A stretch of DNA of 64,000 nt from Martinezella hainanensis (GCF_900094555.1 NZ_FMAC01000015.1:1-64000), one strand, 5' to 3'; positions 17,856-27,446 are shown, counted from the stretch's first letter. The notes: a model not told the origin generated them from the sequence alone. Numbers and translations are program-made.

Positions 17856-18479
17856 ATGCGAGGCTCCATTCGGGAGCGGGCCAATTCCCGCTCGATGGCT
17901 CCTTCAGAGGCCCTGGGACGGGCGCGATCACCGCGCGGGCGCAGCCCGCGTGGCCGCAGCTTGCTAGCGGACCCCTAGCGGGTTGATCGTGGAAGATCCG
18001 GACTTGGGCCAGGACGCCATCACAAGAGAGCGGGATTGGACTGCTGACGATTGATGACGCTCCATGATGGGTGGATCGCCTCTCTCATTTCCATTTTCAG
18101 AGCATACTGAGGCAGCAGAACTATGCGTTGTCCTCGGAGCTGTGGGATGTCGTGCTATAGTCTCGCAATACGCGGAGAGAGGTGCGCGCGAAACGGACCG
18201 GGTCGTCCATTTGAAGCGGTTGGGCATCCTTCCGACCAGGCCGTCTTCACCGAAATCGACATGCAGGACAGGTGAGGATTTCGCGAGCATGACTACCGAG
18301 GCATTCTGGTAATGACAGGGCGTTAAGACGAGGAAGCGGAGATGCGAGCTACGAGTCATTTCTCCTGCCAGGCGATTTGCTTGGGAAACTTTGCGCGCTA
18401 GATCGCCGAGCTCATACCGAAGAAGGCAGTCATATGGCTCAGGCTCGAGGCATCCATTGATGGGTGAGGAGCCGCTCAA
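17856..18479. other. Gap with degraded coding sequence, no intact gene called
   Basis: A minus-strand frame covers 17964-18479, but its composition is irregular, it lacks a ribosome site and protein-like stretches appear in different frames. Fragments such as HLRFLVLTPCHYQNASVVML look protein-like, so it may be a decayed gene. I could not identify the source. Confidence 0.35.
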
Positions 18480-18728
18480 CTAGTCCAGACATGGAAACCT
18501 TGTCCGGCAAAGGTCTCCCTCTGGGCCGACCATCCGCTCGCATCCCATTGCCAATCGCCGCCGCAGCTTCGCCAGGCATGCTCCGGCCCCGAACTGGGCT
18601 ACCAGCATTTTCCGCTCGAAACTGTCGCGACGGTTGCATGACGTGCATTCGATCACGATGACCGCGGTCCGAATATCCTTCAGCGTCGGCCCGTTGCCGC
18701 CACCGAGGTTTTGCCGCCTTCTCGTCAT
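18480..18728 (-). CDS. Small CxxC-containing hypothetical protein (82 aa)
   Basis: Starts MTRRRQNLGGGNGPTLKD, then VIVIECTSCNRRDSFERKML and a basic helix ending in RRRLAMGCERM and CRTRFPCLD. The CTSC pair plus two later Cys suggest a metal- or Zn-binding mini-domain. The ribosome site is moderate (GAGATCAG). I have a general memory of similar short proteins in rhizobia, without a known function. Confidence 0.6.
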   Translation of the reverse strand: MTRRRQNLGGGNGPTLKDIRTAVIVIECTSCNRRDSFERKMLVAQFGAGACLAKLRRRLAMGCERMVGPEGDLCRTRFPCLD

Positions 18729-18945
18729 CTGATCTCGATGCGCTCAGCCGTAAGGCAGAGCGGCGGCTGATTACCCGATACAGACTCTACAGGCAATGCA
18801 CCAAAGATGACAAAAATATTTTCCATGACACTGCCCCGCCTCAAGTTCGCCTACGGTTTTGATTCCACTGTTTGAATCTGAGTTTCCACTAATCTTAGGA
18901 CGAGATTCCTGACTTTTCACCCACCTTGACGCCGCCAACAATAGG

Positions 18946-18960
18946 GAACAGATAGAGAAC
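18946..18960. promoter_or_regulatory. LexA (SOS) box of the imuA-imuB-dnaE2 operon
   Basis: GAAC-AGATAGA-GAAC is a perfect match to the alphaproteobacterial LexA site GAAC-N7-GAAC, 63 bases upstream of the imuA start. It predicts SOS induction of the mutasome operon. This is a direct sequence match; binding has not been shown here. Confidence 0.9.
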
Positions 18961-19023
18961 AATCAAGTTCCCACGACATGATGTCGTCCTGTTCCAACGC
19001 GATTTCGAAAGGATTCGTGACTA

Positions 19024-19776
19024 ATGTCGGCTGCCCGAGATACAGTCCTCGCCGACCTGCGCGAGCGCATCTCCGCCCTCGAAGGGGGCGCCGCGAAGCA
19101 GGCGGGCTATCTTCCGTTCGGCGTGCCTGAGGTCGACGGCGTCCTGCCGGGCGGCGGTCTCGCCCACGGCGCCCTGCACGAGTTCGCGGGCGGCGGATCG
19201 GGGACGGTAGACGGAGCGGCAGCCGTGCTCTTCGCCGCCGGTATAGCTGCGCGGACAAAGGGGAAGATCGCCTGGTGCCTGACACGGCCGGACCTTTTCT
19301 TTCCGTCCCTAACCCAGGCTGGCCTCCACCCGGATCGAATCGTGTTCGTCGAGGGCGACCGAGAGGAGGACGTGTTGGCGTCCATGGAGGAATGCCTGTC
19401 CTTCGGCGGACTGGGCGTAGTCGTCGGCGAACTGGTGCGGCTGCCGATGACGGCGTCGCGCCGTCTGCAGCTCGCCGCCGAAAAGACCGGGACGATGGCC
19501 ATCGCCGTCCGGCGGTGGAGACGTCAGACGGAGGCTAGCGACTTCGGCCAGCCGACCGCGTCGACAACGAGATGGCGGGTCAGCGTCCTTCCGTCTGAAG
19601 AGCTCCCGGTCCCGGGTCTGGGTCGGGCGAGGTGGCTGCTTGAATTAATGAGATCGCGTGCGGGCGAGTGTGCTGAGTTTGAAATCGGAGCCTGCGATGA
19701 CAAGGGTCGTATCCATTTATCTTCCCGATCTGCCAACCAATCGAATACGGCGGGCCGATCCTTCCATACCGCCTGA
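19024..19776 (+). CDS. imuA: ImuA, mutasome accessory protein (250 aa)
   Basis: A RecA/SulA-related protein of the ImuA family. LPFGVPEVDGVLPGGGLAHG is the family signature near residue 32, followed by GALHEFAG. ImuA works with ImuB and DnaE2 in SOS-induced translesion synthesis, in the cytoplasm at stalled forks. It is the first gene after the LexA box and overlaps imuB by 80 bases, which supports co-translation. The C-terminal 30 residues lie wholly in the overlap. Confidence 0.9.
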   Translation: MSAARDTVLADLRERISALEGGAAKQAGYLPFGVPEVDGVLPGGGLAHGALHEFAGGGSGTVDGAAAVLFAAGIAARTKGKIAWCLTRPDLFFPSLTQAGLHPDRIVFVEGDREEDVLASMEECLSFGGLGVVVGELVRLPMTASRRLQLAAEKTGTMAIAVRRWRRQTEASDFGQPTASTTRWRVSVLPSEELPVPGLGRARWLLELMRSRAGECAEFEIGACDDKGRIHLSSRSANQSNTAGRSFHTA

Positions 19777-21208
19777 GCAGGCCATCGCCGTGATCGCGAA
19801 GTCCGGCTCGAAGCGCTGCGTCTCAGCCGCCAACACCGCCGCCCGTAAGGTCGGCGTGCGGGTTGGGATGCCGGCCGCCAAGGCGCAGGCGATCTTCCGC
19901 GACCTGATGATGGTCGACGCTGATCCCGCGGCCGACGCAGCGGCTCTGGAGCGGATCGCGCTCTGGGCGCTGACCGTCTACTCCCCGATCGTCGCCGTCG
20001 ACGGGACCGACGGCATCGTCATGGATACGGAAGGCGCCGACCATCTCCAAGGCGGCGAGCAGCCGATGCTGGAAAAGGTCGCTAACCAGTTCCGCGCGAA
20101 GGGCCTGACAGCGCGCGTGGCGATCGCCGACACCTGGGGCGCGGCGCATGCCTGCGCGCGGGCGATCACACGGGAGACCGTCATCGTTCCGAAGGGCGAG
20201 ATCGTTCGCGCTATCGAGAAGCTGCCACTTTCCCTCCTGCGGCTGCCGGACAAGATCGTCGGCGACCTCCGGACGCTGGGCTTTCAGTCGATCGGCGAGC
20301 TCGCCAACACCGCGCGAGCGCCGCTCGCTCTCCGCTTCGGCCCGGAGATCGGGCGTCGCCTTGACCAGACGTTTGGCCGGATGTCCGAGCCGATCGAGCC
20401 GGTCCGCTCGCCGGAATGGATCGAGGTCTCGCGCGCCTTCGCCGAGCCTATCGGCGCAGCGGAGACGATCGACAAATACGTTGGGAGATTGGTCGTCCAG
20501 CTCGTCGGCGAGCTCCAGCGCCGTGGCCTCGGCGTCCGTCGCACCGACCTACTCGTCGAGAAGGTCGACAGCACCCGGCAGGCGATCCGTGCGGGCACCG
20601 CCAAGCCTGCGCGCGACGTCGCCTGGCTGACGAAGCTGTTCAGGGATCGCACCGAGAAGGTCGAGCCGGGGTTCGGCATCGAGAAGCTGACGCTCGTCGC
20701 AGTCATGACGCAGCCTCTGGAAGAGGAGCAGCGGTCGTCTTCGCTAGTCGAGGAGGAGACGACCGACATCACGCCTCTCATCGACATCCTCGGCAACCGC
20801 GGGCAGCGGGTCTACCGCGTCGCGCCAGTCGCATCCGACGTTCCCGAGCGGTGCGTGCAGAGGATCGACCCGGCCGCGGACGACGTCGGCGAGACATGGG
20901 TGGGCCATTGGAAGAGACCGGTTCGTCTCCTCGACCGGCCGGACCGGATCACGGCCATCGCACTGACACCCGACCATCCGCCGCGCGCAATCACCTGGCG
21001 CGGAAGGCGGCATGCGGTGAAGCGGGCGGACGGCCCGGAACGCATATTTGGCGAGTGGTGGATGCGCGACAGCGAGCTTGAAGCGGTGCGCGACTACTAT
21101 ATCGTCGAAAACGAAATCGGCGAGCGCTTCTGGCTCTTCCGCTCCGGCGACGGCGTCGATCCGGAGACGGGCGACCGGCAATGGTACATGCACGGGATAT
21201 TCGCATGA
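19697..21208 (+). CDS. imuB: ImuB, catalytically inactive Y-family polymerase homologue (503 aa)
   Basis: Start ATG at 19697, inside the end of imuA. The N-terminus MTRVVSIYLPDLPTNRIRR has the beta strand of the Y-family palm but lacks the catalytic acidic pattern of DinB/Pol IV, as is known for ImuB. AANTAARKVGVRVGMPAAKA follows. The C-terminal part (ITWRGRRHAV, then HGIFA at the end) is the typical ImuB end. ImuB bridges the beta clamp and DnaE2. The stop overlaps the dnaE2 start (ATGA). Confidence 0.92.
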   Translation: MTRVVSIYLPDLPTNRIRRADPSIPPEQAIAVIAKSGSKRCVSAANTAARKVGVRVGMPAAKAQAIFRDLMMVDADPAADAAALERIALWALTVYSPIVAVDGTDGIVMDTEGADHLQGGEQPMLEKVANQFRAKGLTARVAIADTWGAAHACARAITRETVIVPKGEIVRAIEKLPLSLLRLPDKIVGDLRTLGFQSIGELANTARAPLALRFGPEIGRRLDQTFGRMSEPIEPVRSPEWIEVSRAFAEPIGAAETIDKYVGRLVVQLVGELQRRGLGVRRTDLLVEKVDSTRQAIRAGTAKPARDVAWLTKLFRDRTEKVEPGFGIEKLTLVAVMTQPLEEEQRSSSLVEEETTDITPLIDILGNRGQRVYRVAPVASDVPERCVQRIDPAADDVGETWVGHWKRPVRLLDRPDRITAIALTPDHPPRAITWRGRRHAVKRADGPERIFGEWWMRDSELEAVRDYYIVENEIGERFWLFRSGDGVDPETGDRQWYMHGIFA

Positions 21209-24200
21209 AGTACGCGGAGCTGCAGGTCACCACGCACTTCTCGTTCCTCCGCGGCGCCTCGTCTGCCGACGAGCTGTTCGCGACCGCCAAGGAACTCGGC
21301 ATCGAAGCCGTCGGCATCGTCGACCGCAATTCGCTCGCCGGGATCGTGCGTGCACTCGAGGCGTCGCGTGCGACGGGCGTCCGTCTCGTCGTCGGCTGCC
21401 GCCTCGATCTGCAGGACGGAATGTCGATCCTTGTCTATCCAACCGACCGAGCGGCTTATTCCCGATTGACCCGCCTCATCACGCTCGGAAAGAGCCGCGG
21501 CGGCAAGAACAACTGCGTCCTCCATCTCGACGACGTCGCGCTCTATGCCGAGGGCATGATCAGCATCCTCGTGCCCGATCTTCCGGACGAGACCTGCGCG
21601 CTGCAGCTTCGAAGGATGCATAAGACTTTCGGTAGCCGCGCGTATGTCTCTCTCTGCCTCCGCCGCCGACCGAACGACCAGATGCGCCTCTACGAACTTT
21701 CCGAACTGGCGTTCAAGTACAAGGTCCGTACCGTCGTTACCAACGACGTCCTCTTCCACGAACCCGGCCGCCGCCAGCTCCAGGACGTCGTCACCTGCAT
21801 CCGTAACAACACCACGATCGACGCCGTCGGCTTCGAGCGCGAGCGCCACGCCGACCGATACCTGAAGCCGCCCGAGGAAATGGCGCGTCTGTTTCCCCGC
21901 TACCAGGAAGCGCTCGCCCGCACGATGGAGATCGTCGAGAGATGCAAGTTCTCGCTCGAGGAGCTGACCTACCAGTATCCCGAGGAAGCCATCGTCCCCG
22001 GCATGGATGCGCAGCAGTCGCTTGAGCATTACGTTCGCGAATGCATCCCGAACCGGTATCCGGAGGGTCTGCCGCAGAAAGTTCTTCGCGCCGTGAAGCA
22101 CGAACTCGAGCTGATCAAGGAGATGAAGTACGCGCCCTACTTCCTGACCGTCTACTCGATCGTGAAGTTCGCTCGTTCGCAGGGCATCCTCTGCCAGGGC
22201 CGTGGGTCGGCCGCCAACTCGGCTATCTGCTACATCCTCGGCATCACGAGCATTGACCCCGAGACCAACGACCTCCTGTTCGAGCGGTTCGTCTCCAAGG
22301 AGCGCGACGAGCCTCCGGACATCGACGTCGACTTCGAACACGAGCGCCGGGAGCAGGTCATCCAGTGGATCTATCAGACCTACGGCAAGGACAAGGCGGC
22401 CCTCTGTGCGACGGTTACCCGCTATCGGGCCAAAGGGGCGATCCGCGACGTCGGGAAGGCGCTCGGCCTTCCCGAGGACGTCATCAAAGCGTTGTCATCA
22501 GGCATGTGGTCGTGGTCGGAAGAGGTCAGCGACCGCAATGTCCGGGAGCTGAACCTCAATCCGGAAGACCGCCGTCTCGTCCTGACGCTGAAGCTTGCGC
22601 AGCAGCTCATGGGCGCGCCGCGTCACCTCGGTCAGCATCCCGGCGGCTTCGTCCTGACGAACGACCGTCTCGACGACCTCGTGCCCATCGAGCCGGCAAG
22701 CATGAAAGACCGGCAGATCATCGAGTGGGACAAGGACGACGTCGAGACCCTGAAATTCATGAAGGTCGACGTGCTGGCGCTGGGCATGCTGACCTGCATG
22801 CAGAAGGCCTTCGACCTCGTCAAGGCGCACAAGGACGACGACCTCGACCTCGCGACGATCAAGCAGGAGGACGCGGCGACCTATGCCATGATCAGGCGCG
22901 CGGATACCCTCGGGACCTTCCAGATTGAAAGCCGCGCCCAGATGGCGATGCTCCCGCGCATGAAGCCGAGGACCTTCTACGATCTCGTCGTGCAGGTCGC
23001 GATCGTGCGGCCGGGGCCGATCCAGGGCGACATGGTCCACCCATATTTGAGGAGACGCGAGGGCAAGGAGAAGGTCGAGTATCCGACGCCGGAACTGGAA
23101 GCGGTCCTCGGCAAGACGCTGGGGGTCCCGCTGTTTCAGGAGAGTGCGATGAAGGTCGCGATGGTCTGCGCCGGGTTCACCGGGGGCGAGGCCGACCAGC
23201 TCCGCAAGTCGATGGCGACCTTCAAGTTCACGGGCGGCGTCTCCCGCTTCAAAGACAAGCTCGTCAGCGGCATGATCAAGAACGGCTACTCGGCAGAGTT
23301 CGCGGAGAAGACGTTCAGCCAGCTAGAGGGCTTCGGCTCCTACGGTTTTCCCGAGAGCCACGCGGCCTCATTTGCATTGATTGCCTACGCCAGTAACTAC
23401 GTGAAGTGCCACCATCCGGACGTCTTCTGCGCGGCGCTGCTGAATTCGCAGCCTATGGGCTTCTACGCGCCCGCGCAGATCGTCGGCGACGCCGCCAAGC
23501 ACAACGTCGAGATCCGCCCCGTCTGCATCAACCGCTCCCGCTGGGACTGCACGCTGGAGCGCATCGGCAACACCGACCGGCACGCTGTCCGTCTCGGCAT
23601 GCGCATGGTCAAGGGTCTGGCCGTCGCCGATGCCGCACGTATCGTGGCCGCGCGCATGTACCGCGAGTTCGAGAGCGTGGACGACGTGTGGCGACGGTCT
23701 GACGTACCCACGGAAGCTCTCGTCCAGCTCGCCGAGGCCGACGCCTTCCGGCCATCGCTGAACCTGGAGCGTCGCGACGCGCTATGGGCGATCAAAGCGC
23801 TTCGCGACGAACCCTTGCCGCTTTTCGCGGCCGCCGCAGAACGCGAAGCTGTGGTCATCCCCGAGCAGCAGGAGCCGGAGGTCGAACTAAGGCAGATGAC
23901 GGAGGGCCACAACGTCGTCGAAGACTACGGCCACGTCGGCCTGACGCTTCGCGAGCACCCGCTTGCGTTCCTGCGCCGCGACCTTCAGGCGCGGAACATC
24001 ATCACCTGCGCGGAAGCAATGAACGCTCGCGACGGTCGCTGGGTCTACGCCGCGGGCTTGGTGTTGGTGCGTCAGAAGCCGGGAAGCGCCAAGGGCGTGA
24101 TGTTCATAACTATCGAGGACGAGACAGGCCCGGCAAATGTCGTGGTCTGGCCCAGCCTATTTGAGAAGCGGCGCCGCGTCGTCCTGGGCGCTTCGATGAT

Positions 24201-24468
24201 GGCAATCAACGGCCGCATCCAGCGCGAAGGCGACGTCGTCCATTTGGTTGCCCAGCAGCTATTAGACCTGTCGGGAGACCTGTCCGGGCTGGCCGACCGC
24301 GACATGGACTTCAGGCTACCCACGGGGAGGGGCGACGAGTTCGCACACGGTTCGCCTGGCAGCCCGGATTCCAGAGATCGCCCCAGGCCGGTGCCGGAAG
24401 CGAGGGACATTTTCGTGCGTGACCTGCACATCGACACCCTGAAGGTCAAGGCGCGCAATTTTCAGTGA
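21205..24468 (+). CDS. dnaE2: DnaE2, error-prone DNA polymerase III alpha (1087 aa)
   Basis: Start ATG at 21205 overlaps the imuB stop. It opens with a PHP domain (YAELQVTTHFSFLRGASSAD). The palm carries RGSAANSAICYILGI and PPDIDVDFEHERR (about residue 370-380) with the catalytic Asp pair, then a fingers/thumb region. The C-terminal OB-fold (FITIEDETGPANVVVW) is near residue 965. Length and order match DnaE2, which extends past lesions and causes SOS mutagenesis with ImuA and ImuB. Earlier in-frame starts at 21181 would lie deep in imuB. Confidence 0.95.
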   Translation: MKYAELQVTTHFSFLRGASSADELFATAKELGIEAVGIVDRNSLAGIVRALEASRATGVRLVVGCRLDLQDGMSILVYPTDRAAYSRLTRLITLGKSRGGKNNCVLHLDDVALYAEGMISILVPDLPDETCALQLRRMHKTFGSRAYVSLCLRRRPNDQMRLYELSELAFKYKVRTVVTNDVLFHEPGRRQLQDVVTCIRNNTTIDAVGFERERHADRYLKPPEEMARLFPRYQEALARTMEIVERCKFSLEELTYQYPEEAIVPGMDAQQSLEHYVRECIPNRYPEGLPQKVLRAVKHELELIKEMKYAPYFLTVYSIVKFARSQGILCQGRGSAANSAICYILGITSIDPETNDLLFERFVSKERDEPPDIDVDFEHERREQVIQWIYQTYGKDKAALCATVTRYRAKGAIRDVGKALGLPEDVIKALSSGMWSWSEEVSDRNVRELNLNPEDRRLVLTLKLAQQLMGAPRHLGQHPGGFVLTNDRLDDLVPIEPASMKDRQIIEWDKDDVETLKFMKVDVLALGMLTCMQKAFDLVKAHKDDDLDLATIKQEDAATYAMIRRADTLGTFQIESRAQMAMLPRMKPRTFYDLVVQVAIVRPGPIQGDMVHPYLRRREGKEKVEYPTPELEAVLGKTLGVPLFQESAMKVAMVCAGFTGGEADQLRKSMATFKFTGGVSRFKDKLVSGMIKNGYSAEFAEKTFSQLEGFGSYGFPESHAASFALIAYASNYVKCHHPDVFCAALLNSQPMGFYAPAQIVGDAAKHNVEIRPVCINRSRWDCTLERIGNTDRHAVRLGMRMVKGLAVADAARIVAARMYREFESVDDVWRRSDVPTEALVQLAEADAFRPSLNLERRDALWAIKALRDEPLPLFAAAAEREAVVIPEQQEPEVELRQMTEGHNVVEDYGHVGLTLREHPLAFLRRDLQARNIITCAEAMNARDGRWVYAAGLVLVRQKPGSAKGVMFITIEDETGPANVVVWPSLFEKRRRVVLGASMMAINGRIQREGDVVHLVAQQLLDLSGDLSGLADRDMDFRLPTGRGDEFAHGSPGSPDSRDRPRPVPEARDIFVRDLHIDTLKVKARNFQ

Positions 24469-24558
24469 CGATTCGGCCGGCCTTGCGTCGCAAGCTCATC
24501 GGGCTTGAAGCGACACTGAAATCCAATAGCTTGCGAGGCGAAATTGGAGAGAGAACTC

Positions 24559-24759
24559 ATGCAGGATTCCCGCAAACGTCTGATCGTCGCACTGGCAATG
24601 ATAGTCGGGGGCGTCGCCGCGTTCTTTCTCTTCCTCTTCGTGACGGACCATGATCCGGACGAGAGCCCTCTTACGCTCATCGATTGGGTGATCGGCGGAA
24701 TCCTGATCGGACCGGGGTTCGGCTATCTCGTGAAATGGCGAAGGACGAGGGACGGCTAG
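24559..24759 (+). CDS. Small two-span membrane protein (66 aa)
   Basis: The ATG at 24559 follows GGAGAGAGAACTC. Two hydrophobic segments (LIVALAMIVGGVAAFFLFLF and LIDWVIGGILIGPGFGYLV) are separated by an acidic loop (DHDPDESP); the C-terminus is basic (KWRRTRDG). This is consistent with a small inner-membrane protein. It starts about 90 bases after dnaE2 and could be on the same SOS transcript, which I cannot confirm. Function unknown. Confidence 0.65.
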   Translation: MQDSRKRLIVALAMIVGGVAAFFLFLFVTDHDPDESPLTLIDWVIGGILIGPGFGYLVKWRRTRDG

Positions 24760-24983
24760 CTCCCTGTCGTATTCTTAGCGATGTCGACAAGTCGGCATTA
24801 AAAAAAGGCCGGGGCGAAATCGCACCGACCTTCTCAACATCGCCTTCAAACAAGTGCCAGTACATCCGTGGTCAAAAGTAGATCGGCGACTTCGGCTTCG
24901 CGAACGCTCTCGTAGAGCACTCACCAGCGAATCCATGAGCAATATGTAGCCATCGATTGTGTTGGATTCAAGGTCGCATTCCC

Positions 24984-25157
24984 TCAGGCCGCAACTGGCT
25001 TCCGGTCCTCCGGGCCTGGCCTGGAGAGATCGCGCTTGCGGCGGCTCGCGGCCGCCTCAAGGATCTGCGCGAACTCGCCCATGCTGATCTTGTCCGCGCG
25101 TAGAAGCAGACGGATCAACGGGTCCTTGAGTGCTTCGCTCATCGTCAGTTCGGTCAT
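24984..25157 (-). CDS. Small hypothetical protein (57 aa)
   Basis: ATG at 25157 with a strong ribosome site (AGAGGAGACTGCT); stop at 24984. The protein starts MTELTMSEALKDPLIRLLLR, then ADKISMGEFAQILEAAASRR, with a basic C-terminal tail. It is probably a helical bundle and is short enough to escape many annotations. I have a general memory of similar small proteins in rhizobia; no function is known. Confidence 0.65.
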   Translation of the reverse strand: MTELTMSEALKDPLIRLLLRADKISMGEFAQILEAAASRRKRDLSRPGPEDRKPVAA

Positions 25158-25218
25158 AGCAGTCTCCTCTAAGACAGCTGTAACGTTCCGATGTTACGTC
25201 TGGATGTAGCTGGCATGG

Positions 25219-25524
25219 TCAAATTAAGGCGGCAGGCTCTCTGTTCAAGATCCGCAGCGTTCTGATCTGGCTCGCGAGTGCCAGGAGCGCTTTCGCCACC
25301 GTCTCGTCGGACATCTCCTCCAGGTTTTCGACGATTTCGCCGACCACCGCTTCCGTGGACGCGTCGAAAGGAGCCACCTTGCCCGTCTTGAGAAGCAGTC
25401 CCCGTAGCGCGCCGGAGGCCGTCACGCCACGTTCAAGAAGTCGTCGTCGCTCGGCAGCCGGAAGCTTTGGCAGGCTGTTCGCCGCGCGCACGAACTCGGC
25501 AACCAGGTCCGTCGTCACCGTCAA
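25219..25524 (-). CDS. Hypothetical helical protein (101 aa)
   Basis: TTG at 25524 overlaps the stop of the SRAP gene (TTGA), with GGAGG about ten bases upstream; GTG at 25518 is the alternative. The helical protein includes DLVAEFVRAANSLPKLPAAE and EEMSDETVAKALLALASQIR. The overlap with the SRAP gene suggests co-translation. No family is recognised. Confidence 0.55.
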   Translation of the reverse strand: MTVTTDLVAEFVRAANSLPKLPAAERRRLLERGVTASGALRGLLLKTGKVAPFDASTEAVVGEIVENLEEMSDETVAKALLALASQIRTLRILNREPAALI

Positions 25525-26195
25525 AGCGAGTTCACCTCCGGGGCAGGTTTTCCTTCGAAGCGGCTGGAGTTCACGTCTCTGCTGACGCGGTGGAATTCCA
25601 GCCGCGCATCGAGGTTCACCTTCAACAGCTCCTTCGCCTTCGTGCCGGGCGTCGCGGGATCGAGCCACTCCCTGTAGACGTCCGGGTCGAGGATGACCGG
25701 CTGCCGGTTATGGAGTTGCGACATCGGAGTGCCGGCCGGCGCGGTGATGATCGAGCAGCTCGTGACGCCGAGCGCCGAGTTGTGCGCCCATATCCCTGCG
25801 AACGAGAACGGCGCGTCACCCGGAAGATGGATATGCCAGGGATCCTTCTTGCCGTCTGACTCGTTAAGCGTCCATTCATAGAACGCCGATGCCGGGATGA
25901 GGCAGCGCTTGTTCTTGAACGCCTCGCGGAAAGCCGGCGCGGTGTCTACCGTTTCTATCCTTGCGTTGAACATCGCCGCCTTCGGCATCTCTTTCGCCCA
26001 GAACGGGACCAACCACCAGCGAGCCTCCTCTGCCATCTGCTTGCCGTCGGGGTCGTCGTGGACCATCAGGACCGTCTGGGTAGGAGCGATGTTGAAACGA
26101 GAAGCCGTGTTCCGTCCGCGTTCGACGTCCCACGGGAGATCGTACAAGTCGATGAAGGCTGGCCATTCATGCTCGAACGTAAACCTGCCGCACAT
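25521..26195 (-). CDS. SRAP/YedK-type abasic-site protein (224 aa)
   Basis: Starts MCGRF, so Cys2 becomes the catalytic N-terminal Cys after Met removal. NIAPTQT supplies the conserved Asn, LIPASAFYEW the Glu, and LHNRQPVIL the His region. The family (HMCES in animals, YedK in E. coli) forms a covalent link to abasic sites in single-stranded DNA and shields them. A TAGGAGATCG ribosome site precedes the start. It sits beside the SOS mutasome genes, which fits a DNA-damage role. Confidence 0.92.
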   Translation of the reverse strand: MCGRFTFEHEWPAFIDLYDLPWDVERGRNTASRFNIAPTQTVLMVHDDPDGKQMAEEARWWLVPFWAKEMPKAAMFNARIETVDTAPAFREAFKNKRCLIPASAFYEWTLNESDGKKDPWHIHLPGDAPFSFAGIWAHNSALGVTSCSIITAPAGTPMSQLHNRQPVILDPDVYREWLDPATPGTKAKELLKVNLDARLEFHRVSRDVNSSRFEGKPAPEVNSL

Positions 26196-26203
26196 GCGAT
26201 CTC

Positions 26204-26428
26204 CTATTTCTTGAGGGCCGCAAGATCGCGCGCCAGATCACTATTTGCAAGCAGTGCAAGCATATGGTTGTCGGCCAGTTCGACCAGTGCGGCAGCGACC
26301 TCTTCTGGAGACCATCCCGCCGAAGTGGCGGATGCCGCGACCGTCTCCAGCGCGTCTTCCATCGCTTCCTGACATTTCAGAAAACGGTCGGGATGTCCGG
26401 CGGATGGCGGGGCTGCAACGCGGTTCAT
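26204..26428 (-). CDS. Small hypothetical protein (74 aa)
   Basis: Stops eight bases before the SRAP start on the same strand. It is a helical acidic protein with FLKCQEAMEDALETVAASAT, then GWSPEEVAAALVELADNHML. The pattern (Trp-Ser-Pro-Glu-Glu-Val followed by an Ala/Leu helix) resembles small proteins I recall from rhizobia. The start at 26428 lacks a clear ribosome site; Met at residue 23 is an alternative. Function unknown. Confidence 0.6.
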   Translation of the reverse strand: MNRVAAPPSAGHPDRFLKCQEAMEDALETVAASATSAGWSPEEVAAALVELADNHMLALLANSDLARDLAALKK

Positions 26429-26531
26429 GACGAAGAGATGTCGTTACTATTTCGACCGTCAAGGCGCCGGCCTTGCGATCGCTGCCGGCTCGTTCGCCTG
26501 CCTGCCACGACCGGCTTCCTGTGCCAGCCCG

Positions 26532-26735
26532 TCAGGCGCCGCGGACATCCTCGGCCCTCGACTTGCCGGTCCGACGGTCCTGGCCTACCTCGTACGAAAC
26601 CTTCTGTCCCTCGCGAAGCAATGTCGATCCCTGTACGGCACTGACATGGACGAACACGTCCTGACCGCCTTCGTCCGGCGTGATGAAGCCGAAGCCCTTT
26701 TCCTGGTTAAAAAACTTGACGGTACCGTAGGCCAC
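26532..26735 (-). CDS. Cold-shock protein, CspA family (67 aa)
   Basis: A five-strand OB-fold protein: GTVKFFNQEKGFGFITPDEG carries RNP1 (KGFGFI), and VFVHVSAV carries RNP2. Length and order are typical of CspA-type RNA/ssDNA chaperones in rhizobia, with the usual VSYEVGQDRRTGKSRAEDV end. It is a standalone gene between the SRAP set and the DUF2177 gene. Confidence 0.93.
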   Translation of the reverse strand: MAYGTVKFFNQEKGFGFITPDEGGQDVFVHVSAVQGSTLLREGQKVSYEVGQDRRTGKSRAEDVRGA

Positions 26736-26830
26736 TGGAATTCCCCTATGTTCGTGGTGCAGAGGAATTTCATAGCCGCCTGGAAGCCGGTTCGCAACGA
26801 CGTCGCAACGCTAGCGAACCGATCTGCCTA

Positions 26831-27232
26831 TCACCCGAACAATCTTGCTGCCGCGTAGCCGCACGCGCTCGCGAGCCCTGTGAGAACTGTTCCCCAGACC
26901 ATGTCCACGACACTTAACGAGACGGGCCATCCCTTTAGAGTGGACAGGTTCGTCATGTCGTAGGTGCCGTAGGCGGCAAGACCAAGGACGGCGCCGAACC
27001 CTACCGCAGTCCACAACGAAGACGCCTCCAGTCCTGGCCGGACGGCGAGAACCACGATAGCGGCTGCGAAGAACACGTAGAAAACCGCTGCGACGCCCAA
27101 GTAGGGATTGGGAAGCATCAGGTCCCCTATCTGCCGCTGATAGAAGCTTCTGGCCACGAGACCGAGCCAAAGGGCGTCAACGAGCAGAAAGGAAATCAGC
27201 GTCCCGGCGTATGCGATTCCCAAAGTCTTCAT
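26831..27232 (-). CDS. DUF2177 membrane protein (133 aa)
   Basis: Four hydrophobic segments: GTLISFLLVDALWLGLVA, GVAAVFYVFFAAAIVVLAV, TAVGFGAVLGLAAYGTYDM and VVDMVWGTVLTGLASACGY. The charged motifs LVDALWLGLV, TYDMTN and DMVWG fit DUF2177, a small inner-membrane family of unknown function. Confidence 0.8.
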   Translation of the reverse strand: MKTLGIAYAGTLISFLLVDALWLGLVARSFYQRQIGDLMLPNPYLGVAAVFYVFFAAAIVVLAVRPGLEASSLWTAVGFGAVLGLAAYGTYDMTNLSTLKGWPVSLSVVDMVWGTVLTGLASACGYAAARLFG

Positions 27233-27446
27233 GCATGCATCTCCTCGCTATGTTCGAGCGGAGAGGGAACCACGATGCGACGAACTTGTTCCGGCATGCT
27301 GCAATCCGGACGTGCCAGTCGTCGAGATTCACACGATCCCGGTCGGGCCCGCGCGCTGTCCGCTATCGTACCCACGGTCTCCGCGGCGGAACATCTCGAG
27401 GATCCTCGACATTGCCGGATGTCTCAATCAACGAAAGGAATGCGTT

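Noticed and set aside
17964..18479. 171-codon minus-strand frame
   Set aside because: No ribosome site, irregular composition and protein-like pieces in more than one frame; treated as possible debris.
21097..22341. 414-codon minus-strand frame
   Set aside because: It is antisense to dnaE2; composition artefact of high GC3.
24798..24835. Possible terminator after the small membrane-protein gene
   Set aside because: The stem has mismatches and no proper T-run in the right place.
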